Assembly: GCF_019393635.1 (NCBI RefSeq)
Contig: NC_057866.1
Span: forward strand, 2,163,223-2,227,222
Origin: Dromiciops gliroides
Lineage: Eukaryota; Chordata; Mammalia; Microbiotheria; Microbiotheriidae
DNA: 64,000 bases
Reading direction: 5' to 3'
Below, in pieces: positions 8,501 to 64,000 of this stretch. Under the pieces are notes generated by a model. That model was not told the origin of the DNA and searched no databases. It saw only the letters and a program-made list of their open reading frames with translations. The position numbers were made by a program, and so were the translations under genes. Every line of letters begins with the position of its first letter. The stretch's first letter is position 1.

Positions 8501-10737
8501 GCCAGGACACAGGGCTTGGGCCCAGGACCCTCGAGTCCTCTCACCATGTCTCCTCTGCCTCTCTGTGCCCCCAGGGAGGCCCTTCCAGAATCCCCCCATG
8601 TCCTCCCCAGCCCCGCACTGTGCGAGTCTCCCTTTCTGGACACTGTCCAAATCCTTGCTTGGGTCTCCAGGTGCCCAACCTGGGTCACCCTCCAGGGATG
8701 CCATGGACCCAGAATCCCAGCGGCAGGCACCCGGGAGGCGTCCATCCAGTCTAGGCCTGGGGTGTGTCCTCCACAGCACCCCCAGCAGCTCCCCAAGGGA
8801 CCTTCTGAGGCAGCTCTCCCCATCAGCTCCGTCCTGGCCCCAGACATGGAAGAGTTAAATGCCAAGAGCAGGTCTGGGATCAAGGTGGCGAGTCTTAGTG
8901 TTGGCTTGGCCATTAACCCAGACCTCCCCCTGCCCCCCAGGACCTTTGCAGGCAGCTCCATGCCAAGGTTGATGCCGCCGAAGAGGAGAAATATGACATG
9001 GAAATGAAGGTTCAGAAGAGCACCAAGGAGGTGCGTAGATGGTGGGGGTCCCTGCCCCAGCCCCTGCTGCAGGTCCTGGGCCCGCTTGGCTAGGCTCGGT
9101 CCTGCCATGGCTCTGTCTTCCCCAGCTCCAGTGGGCGCCTGGGTCTGCCTCTTCTTCCCTGCTCTGTCCTGGGGGTGGGGGGGTCAGTGGAGCCTCCAGG
9201 AAGGAGACCTTCAGGGAACCAGGGCAAGGCCTCCTCCTGTGTGGGGGTGTGGGACCTTCCAGTCACTGAGGATGACACAGCCCTTCTCATCCTGGGCATT
9301 GCCCTGCCTCCCTGCAGCTGGAAGACATGAACCAGAAACTCTTTGACCTTCGGGGCAAGTTCAAGAGGCCTCCTCTGAGGAGGGTGCGGATGTCCGCTGA
9401 TGCCATGCTAAAGGCACTGCTGGGCTCCAAGCACAAGGTGTGCATGGACCTGAGAGCCAACCTGAAACAAGTGAAGAAGGAGGACACCGAAAAGGTAAAG
9501 GGGGAGGGGAGCATCCCTCCTCCTCCTCTGAGCACTCAGCCCTAGTTCTGTCAGCCCTCCACCCTCCTCCCTCTACCCTCCACTCTCCTCTCTCCCCCTC
9601 CTCCCTCCTCCCTCAGCCCTCCACCTTCCTCCCTCAGCCCTCCACCCTCCTCCCTCAGCCCTCCACCCTCCTCTCTCAGCCCTCCACCCTCCTCCCTCAG
9701 CCCTCTACCCTCCTCCCTCCACCTTCCTCCCTCTTCTCTCAGCCCTCCACCCTCCTCCCTCAGCCCTCTACCCTCCTTCCTCCACCTTCCTTCTTCCTCC
9801 CTCAGCCCTCCACCCTCCTCCCTCAACCCTCTACCCTCCTCCCTCATCCCTCTTCCCTCCTCCCTCAGCCCTCCACTCTCCTCCCTCAGCCCTCCTGGCT
9901 CACTGCTTTCTCTTCCTTCTTTTGAGCTGCCCATACCCACCCTCCATGGCCTTGGTGCCAGGCTGAGCACAGCTTTCCCCGCAGTAGTCAGGGCAGTAGG
10001 TGGGGGAGGCCTGTTTCACACCCCAGGAAAGGGGAGCAGAGGGGTTAAGGTTTGTGCCCACAGCCACAGAAACCACATGGTGGATCTGGGTATCAGAGCT
10101 ACGTGTGCACTGGGCATTCTAGGGACATCTGGGAATGAACCTTTAGGACTCAGGAAGATACCCAGCCTCCATCTGGTGCCTCCTTCCAGCCCCAGGCACC
10201 TCCCCTCCCACCCATGCTTCAGGAAACTCCCTACCCCTGCAGGAGAAAGGGGGCCAGGAAGGGGGATTTCTCTTGTAGGCCATGAAGAAGGGTCTGACCC
10301 TTCCCAGAGCAGCCACAATCCCATCCCCACCCCCAGTTCCATAAAGTGCTTCTATCTCTGTTGTCTGAGGAAGTGGGGAGAGGGTGGGGCTTTTCCCCTC
10401 CCTTCCAAGAGAGGGAAACTGAGGCCCAGGGGGACCCAGGGTATGAGTGGGGGGGCTAGGTTGGGCTGACTCCTGTCCCCCAGGACAGGCCTGCTTCTCC
10501 TTGACCCTCAGGATGTCTGACATCTGGGGGACCTCCTGCCCCAGAGGGAATCAGTGAGGCCAAAGCCCCCTGCTGTGGATGGGCTGGGCTAGGGACAGGA
10601 GGAGCAGGTAAGACTGAGTTAAGTCTGTTATCACCTCTCAGGAAAGGGATCTTCGTGATGTGGGTGATTGGAGGAAGAACATTGAAGAAAAGTCTGGAAT
10701 GGAGGGCAGAAAGAAGATGTTTGAGACTGAGTCCTAG
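5529..10737 (+). CDS. TNNI2: Troponin I, fast skeletal type; complete gene, 7 coding exons, 182 residues
   Basis: Inhibitory subunit of the troponin complex on thin filaments of fast skeletal muscle; it blocks actomyosin ATPase until Ca2+-loaded troponin C pulls its switch segment off actin. Coding parts are 5529-5536, 5666-5672, 7534-7575, 8085-8213, 8941-9030, 9318-9494 and 10642-10737. All have GT/AG ends, and the phases join to exactly 182 codons, the usual TNNI2 length. Visible regions: N-terminal [19 protein letters not shown] (troponin-C-binding helix); residues 20-92, heptad-rich helices of the IT arm that pair with troponin T ([10 protein letters not shown]...[13 protein letters not shown]); inhibitory peptide [12 protein letters not shown] at 105-116; switch helix [12 protein letters not shown] at 117-128; C-terminal actin-binding part ending KKMFETES. 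It lacks the N-terminal extension of cardiac TNNI3. The start context (aagATGG) is strong. No frameshift or lost key residue is seen. Confidence 0.98.
5666..5672 (+). CDS. TNNI2: TNNI2 exon 3, 7-nt microexon
   Basis: T GAA GAG between 'ctgaccag' (ends 5665) and the donor gtaagt (5673). It completes the split GAT codon and adds two glutamates, giving MGDEE, the expected TNNI2 N-terminus. Without it, exon 2 would not join exon 4 in frame. Confidence 0.92.
5673..7533. other. TNNI2 intron 3 contents
   Basis: About 1.86 kb without a supported exon. It contains a 20-nt C run (6266-6285), several shorter C runs, a purine-rich patch near 6,690-6,750 and an old MIR fragment on the + strand around 7,010-7,130 ('cctcagtttccttaactatacaatgggaataa'). 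Confidence 0.7.
7534..7575 (+). CDS. TNNI2: TNNI2 exon 4
   Basis: 42 nt encoding [14 protein letters not shown] (residues 6-19) between 'ccctgcag' and gtaagc, phase 0 at both ends. This is the start of the basic troponin-C-binding helix. Confidence 0.97.
8085..8213 (+). CDS. TNNI2: TNNI2 exon 5
   Basis: 129 nt, residues 20-62, from [15 protein letters not shown] to PGSMSEVQ, phase 0. Contains the troponin-family signature YLAEHCPPL. The acceptor is 'tcctcccag' and the donor gtaatg. Confidence 0.97.
8228..8503. repeat. 7-bp-based CTGCCCC minisatellite in TNNI2 intron 5
   Basis: About 275 bases built from TGCCCCC/TGCCCTC/AGCCCCC heptamer variants, starting 15 bp after exon 5. The minus strand is correspondingly rich in GGGG runs. 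It produces long chance open frames on both strands. Confidence 0.95.
8941..9030 (+). CDS. TNNI2: TNNI2 exon 6
   Basis: 90 nt, residues 63-92 ([20 protein letters not shown] then [10 protein letters not shown]), phase 0, acceptor 'gccccccag', donor gtgcgt. Coiled-coil region that pairs with troponin T. Confidence 0.97.
9318..9494 (+). CDS. TNNI2: TNNI2 exon 7 (inhibitory and switch regions)
   Basis: 177 nt, residues 93-151. Carries the actin-binding inhibitory peptide [12 protein letters not shown] and the switch helix [16 protein letters not shown], ending VKKEDTEK. Acceptor 'ccctgcag', donor gtaaag, phase 0. Confidence 0.98.
9553..9897. repeat. 21-bp minisatellite in TNNI2 intron 7
   Basis: About 345 bases of imperfect 21-bp units (CCTCCCTCAGCCCTCCACCCT type), an almost pure pyrimidine strand with one A or G per unit. 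It begins about 60 bp after exon 7. Confidence 0.93.
10642..10737 (+). CDS. TNNI2: TNNI2 exon 8 (C-terminus and stop)
   Basis: Acceptor 'cacctctcag', then 31 codons [20 protein letters not shown]...KKMFETES and TAG at 10735-10737. This is the conserved C-terminal mobile domain. Confidence 0.98.
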   Translation, partial: ERDLRDVGDWRKNIEEKSGMEGRKKMFETES

Positions 10738-11205
10738 GCCTGCCTGCCTGCCCTCTTCACCCTCCTACCCAGTTGGCCACCTGCTTGCCCACTTGCCCGC
10801 TGGCCAGCTTGTCTACCTGGTCACCCACCTGCTCGCCTGCTTGCCCGCCAGCCCGCTTGCCCACTGGCCAGCTTATCTGCCTGGTTGCCTGCCTGCCTGC
10901 CTCTCACCTAGGCTTCCCTGCTCCCACCCCAGCCCTATTTATTCCAGGCCCCTGTCTCCTGCCCCTCCCCCACCTCTCTGAACCCCAGCTCCTCTCCCTG
11001 CCCTGTGGCCCCCAGCACCCCCGCACAGGCTCCGCTCTGCTTGGCCACCCTTTCCAAAGGACCCAAGAGAGTGAATGGATGGAGAGAGAAGCATGGAGTC
11101 AGTCTTGCCTAACAGCAGCCCCCCAACCCCCAGGGGTGTAGTAAGGTGGGGCCCCAGCCTCTCCCAGAATCCTTAGCTGTGTAAATAAAGCTTTCCAAGT
11201 CCAGC
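10738..11205 (+). other. TNNI2: TNNI2 3' UTR (inferred), with GCCTGCCTGCCC-rich repeat
   Basis: The first AATAAA after the stop codon is at 11184-11189, implying a 3' UTR of about 465 nt. Bases 10,740-10,911 are a degenerate tract of GCCTGCCTG/CTTGCCCGCC/GGCCAGCTTG units. The 3' UTR extent rests on the poly(A) signal only. Confidence 0.6.
11184..11189 (+). terminator. TNNI2: TNNI2 poly(A) signal AATAAA
   Basis: AATAAAG followed 20-30 bp later by a T/GT-containing region ('cggtctgtcccttccctctt'). Confidence 0.75.
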
Positions 11206-14099
11206 CACTCGGTCTGTCCCTTCCCTCTTAATGGTCCCTACAAGCGTCCCTAGGCCGTGGGGCCGCCATGTCCAAAGTGTCACTGGGGCCAGCCAACAGT
11301 CACACAGAATCATGTGACATATGGGGAAACTGAGGCCCAGAAGGGCAGGGCCTTCCCCAAAGTCACATCCTAAGCCTTCACTGCCGGCCAGCTGACAGCC
11401 ATTTCCTTCCTGCTCAATTTAATTGAATCATTTCCATTGACCCTCCAGCTGCTTATTGGTTAGCAGTTGCAGCCAATCTGTTGATTGGTTGGTGAAAGCA
11501 GGGCGCAGGTCCTTGCCCGCTTCACCTTCAAATGCTATTGGTTGTGTCTGGGCTCCAGCTCCAGGGGAGCCCCGTGCCCTCTTCCACCGGGGTGCCAACG
11601 ACATGGCCAAGACAGGGAGGGCCAAGCTGGAAATCCTGGCTCTTGGAGAACCTTGACTGGGGGCATGGGGGGAAGAGATGAACATTGGAGGCCAGTGGCT
11701 TCCATTCTTCATCCCCACTCAGCCTGGCACTCGGCCCCACTTGGGCACAACTGTGCCGCCTTGGGTGGTAGGGGAAGCTGGGAGCCGGCATGAAACCCCG
11801 TCATGGGCACATGCTTAGCCCAGGGGCCAGACTGGGGGGAGGGAGGGGATGTTGTTCTAGGTAGTCCTCTCAAAGGAGGGGCACCTACTCACCCCCCCCA
11901 TCCCCTACATAACTGCCCTGTAGAGCAAGTACACCTGCTTCTGGGTATTGGCGCCTGGGGTGCCCCCACGGGCAGAGAAGGGGGCATCAGTCTGTCTGAG
12001 GCTGCTGTCAGACCCCTGGGAAGAGGAGAGCTTGCACTATGCCCCCCTCTCTCTTCTGACCCTGCCCTCACCCCCTCACGCCTGGCGCTGCCTGCCTCAT
12101 TCTCTCCCCTTCAGGAGCAAGCACGAGCTGCTCTGCTTAGGGCTCAGAGACCCTCAGGGGCTGCTCCTCCTTCCCATCTCACTCCCCTACACGTCCCCCT
12201 CCCTTCCACAAACAAGGGCCCTCTGGGCATCTCCTCTTGTCTGGGATGCTCCCCTTCCTCTTCTGGGCCCCTTGGCACCAGAGCCTGCCTCTGTTCATCG
12301 TGCCCATCACCCCTGGCCCAAGCCATTTATCCAGAGCAGTCTGCACTCTCTCCCCCATTAGCCAGGGAGCTCTGGGCTAAGGCAGGGGTGTCTTTCTTAG
12401 TATCCCTTACACTTGGCACAATGCCTGCTGTATCCTGGGTGCTTAATAAGCTACACATAGTAGGTGCTTAATAAATGCTTGTTACCCGACTGGCAGAGGA
12501 GTTAGCCCATGCCGTGGGCCCCCTGAGGACCTCAGACCCTCTTTGGGTACAAGCTTTCAGGGGAACTGTAGGCCCTCCACCTACTTGTCCCGTCCTGCTT
12601 AGCCTCATCTACACTTTACTACCTGTAGTCTGAGCTAGAAGCCCAAGCCTCCAAACTTCACCCCCGAATCGTGAGGTTCTCGGCGTTGCCCTGCAGCTGT
12701 TGCCACACACTCCTACCCCCTCGCCCCTCCCCACCTCTTGGGTCTCCCTCTCTCTCCTGCCATCACATTCATGCTCCCCACTTCAGGGATACCTCCCCCC
12801 ACAAGGGACCAGGATGTGTAACTCTGGCCATGCCACACCCAAGCCACCCAGGTGGATGGACAAAGCTGCCCCCAAGCTTCCTACCCCATCTGCAATGTGA
12901 GGCTGAAGTGCAGCATTGCCATGGGGTGGCTGGCCAGCAGTGGGTCCTCTCTAAGACAGAGCAGGTGGGCCTAGTGGGCCACCAGCTCATTGGGAGGCTG
13001 CACCTCAGGTCAAGGCTGCCTTAAGGCGTGGTGTCTAGGACGCTGCCCAGCTGGGCGGTCAGCTGGTCAAGAAGACCTGCCTCTGACACTCATCAGCTGC
13101 ATGACCCAGGACATGACTGAGGCCGTCTGAGCCTCCAACATCTCATTGGGTTGTAAGGAACGTCAGTCCTCAGCCTCACACAGCCTCACAACACTTGCGG
13201 CCTTGGTTCTGGGTCCAAACCACTAGACCTCCTGTGGGCCAGCTGGGTCACCCATGAGTGTCTCATCTCTGGGGACAGGAGGCTGGTTTTTCCAGCATAA
13301 TGGGCACCATCTGAGGGGTGTTCTGTCTCTTTCCTTAAGTGGAGACTGGGAGGGGTGTTGGGGAGGAGTGGGGGGAGGCAGAAGACCCCAAGGCCGGGCC
13401 TGTCTGTGGCCTTGGGGAGAGGACAAATGAGCTGGATTCCAACCAGGGGGATGCCACCTTTGGGGAAGGACAGTGCTCAGTGTGTGGCAGCACCTGCCCC
13501 AGAATGAGGCCTCCCAATGGCTCCAGTCTGAACAGAAACCTCACCTCGATCCTGGCTGGAGCCCGGCTCTGGAGATCACCAGGAACAGGGGCCTCACTAC
13601 CTGCCCCCAGGCAGCTCCTCCCTCCCTGGGCAGCTTCTGGCCTGACAACTGCCTAACCCTGCCTCTGGCACCTTCCCCCTTGGGTCCTGCCTTTGCCCTC
13701 TGGGGCCAAGCTGAGCAAAGCTGGCTCCCCCTCTCCAAGCTGGAAGCCGGCAAGTAGCCCCCCGATCTCCTGTCCAGACTACACAGCCCACCTTCACCTG
13801 AGGCAAGGCTCTGTTAGGAGGAAGGTGCTGTGAAGGCTATGTCAGAAGGTCTCCCCTAGCTCTGCTCCCAGGGCCGGGGCACCCCCAGGCCTCAGCTGTG
13901 GCTGCACCACGGACAGGCCCTGACACCCCTTGGCCCTGCTCCAGCTAGGACATCACCACCTCCAGAAGCTTGCTCAACACTTCCTGCAGGGTCTGAGGTT
14001 TTTCTTCATAAATTATTTTCCTTTTTTTGAGTTGATTTTTAAAGAGAACAAAACACCCCCCCCCACCCCACACCCCACCCCGCCAAACCTCAGCCTGTA
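11206..14099. other. TNNI2-LSP1 intergenic DNA
   Basis: No supported exon. A MIR-like fragment lies near 11,310-11,380 ('tatggggaaactgaggcccag'). Two ATTGGTT motifs occur around 11,455-11,490. A degraded L2 end lies at 12,215-12,485 (listed separately). The rest is unremarkable GC-rich sequence whose open frames overlap on both strands. Confidence 0.6.
12215..12485 (+). mobile_element. L2 LINE 3' end fragment
   Basis: Ends with the L2 tail phrases 'acttggcacaatgcctgctg' and 'agtaggtgcttaataaatgcttgtt'. Upstream sequence is diverged, so the left edge is approximate. Confidence 0.6.
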
Positions 14100-14184
14100 A
14101 TAGCGGAAGGAGGAAGTAGGACTGTCCTGAATAAGTCACACCCGCCCCTGAGCAGGAGCCCACAGGCCCGCACACACCTGCACG

Positions 14185-14223
<39 letters not shown>

Positions 14224-14275
14224 CCCACCACCCAGCACCCCGCCCCAGCAGGCCCACACGGACAGGCCAGGGTCA
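14100..14275 (+). promoter_or_regulatory. LSP1: LSP1 upstream promoter / 5' UTR region (exon 1A)
   Basis: Just upstream of the first LSP1 ATG are two ETS-type cores, CGGAAG (14104-14109) and GGAAGT (14112-14117), a C-rich Sp1-like CCGCCCC near 14,143, and no clear TATA box. ETS/PU.1-type sites fit leukocyte expression. A (CA)n tract follows at 14,184-14,221. The TSS is not visible. Confidence 0.5.
14184..14221. repeat. (CA)n microsatellite in the LSP1 exon 1A leader region
   Basis: About 18 CA units ending 55 bp before the exon 1A ATG. Depending on the TSS it would be transcribed as part of the 5' UTR. Confidence 0.95.
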
Positions 14276-63670
<49,395 letters not shown>

Positions 63671-64000
63671 GTAAGTGTGTCGTCCGCCCCGCTGGGCTGG
63701 CCCCCCTGCCTCCCCTCCAGCCCAAGGCTGGGGCTCCAGGATGGTGATTGCTGGGTCACTTTGGAGACTGCAGCCCTCCTGGGAGGGGCTGAGCAGGGTC
63801 TGCTCCCACTGTCCCCCACAGAGATCCTGCGTGGGCAGTGCCTCCTGTGAGCCTCGCACCTGTCCTGCAGGGTGGGGGCTGTGGTATCATGAACCTCATT
63901 TTACAAAGGGGAAAACTGAGGCTGGGTGATGTGCTCAGTCCCAGGGCTAGCAGTCATCCAAGTTCAAGCTCGAGGGCAAAGTCCAAGTGATGAGTCCACG

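Noticed and set aside
8089-9108. 339-codon open frame on the minus strand, Gly/Arg/Gln-rich
   Set aside because: It is the reverse reading of the CTGCCCC heptamer array plus TNNI2 exons 5 and 6; its repetitive composition comes from the DNA repeat.
9440-9970. Open frames with 7-residue repeats (LLPQPST / LREEGGG)
   Set aside because: The repeat unit is 21 bp (divisible by 3), so frames stay open by chance in the TNNI2 intron 7 minisatellite.

Overview
The window is vertebrate nuclear DNA, almost certainly from a marsupial and probably an Australian one. About a dozen copies of a tRNA-derived SINE (about 140 bp, with box A and box B promoter motifs, mostly bounded by 8-18 bp target-site duplications) are scattered through it in both orientations, together with CORE-SINE/MIR, L2, CR1/L3-like and L1 fragments. 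The SINE sequence is the type I associate with Australian marsupials (WSINE1-like; family name from memory, not checked). Genes are split into short exons with GT-AG introns, and the sequence is GC-rich with many simple repeats.

Three protein genes lie head to tail on the + strand in the same order as on human 11p15.5. (1) 1-411: the last two coding exons of SYT8 (synaptotagmin 8, C2B domain end), with a poly(A) signal at 513. (2) 4.64-11.2 kb: a complete TNNI2 gene (fast skeletal troponin I), with a TATA/CCAAT promoter, a non-coding first exon, a muscle-enhancer-like block in intron 1, and seven coding exons including a 7-nt microexon. These join in frame to a 182-residue protein. (3) 14.28 kb to beyond the right edge: LSP1 (lymphocyte-specific protein 1), with two alternative first coding exons (14,276 and 34,165). 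Both end in phase 2 and splice into the same shared exon at 53,008; five more exons follow before the window ends inside the gene.

The remaining sequence is intergenic DNA (0.54-4.6 kb and 11.2-14.1 kb) and introns. The LSP1 introns, about 49 kb in total, hold most of the transposable elements: nested SINE-in-L2, SINE-in-L1 and LTR-in-LINE insertions. They also hold minisatellites: a 15-bp array organised in 59-bp higher-order units at 20.7-21.0 kb, a roughly 20-bp array at 56.2 kb, and a 164-bp tandem duplication touching an exon at 55.2-55.5 kb. A 154-nt uninterrupted purine run lies directly upstream of the second LSP1 first exon.

The genes do not form a pathway. TNNI2 is a sarcomere regulator, LSP1 an F-actin-binding leukocyte/endothelial protein and SYT8 a membrane-trafficking C2 protein. 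They share a conserved chromosomal neighbourhood, in human lying near the IGF2/H19 imprinted domain and TNNT3. I found no prokaryotic-type or otherwise unknown multi-gene system. The unusual items are repeat-driven structures next to promoters and exons, which are listed as findings.
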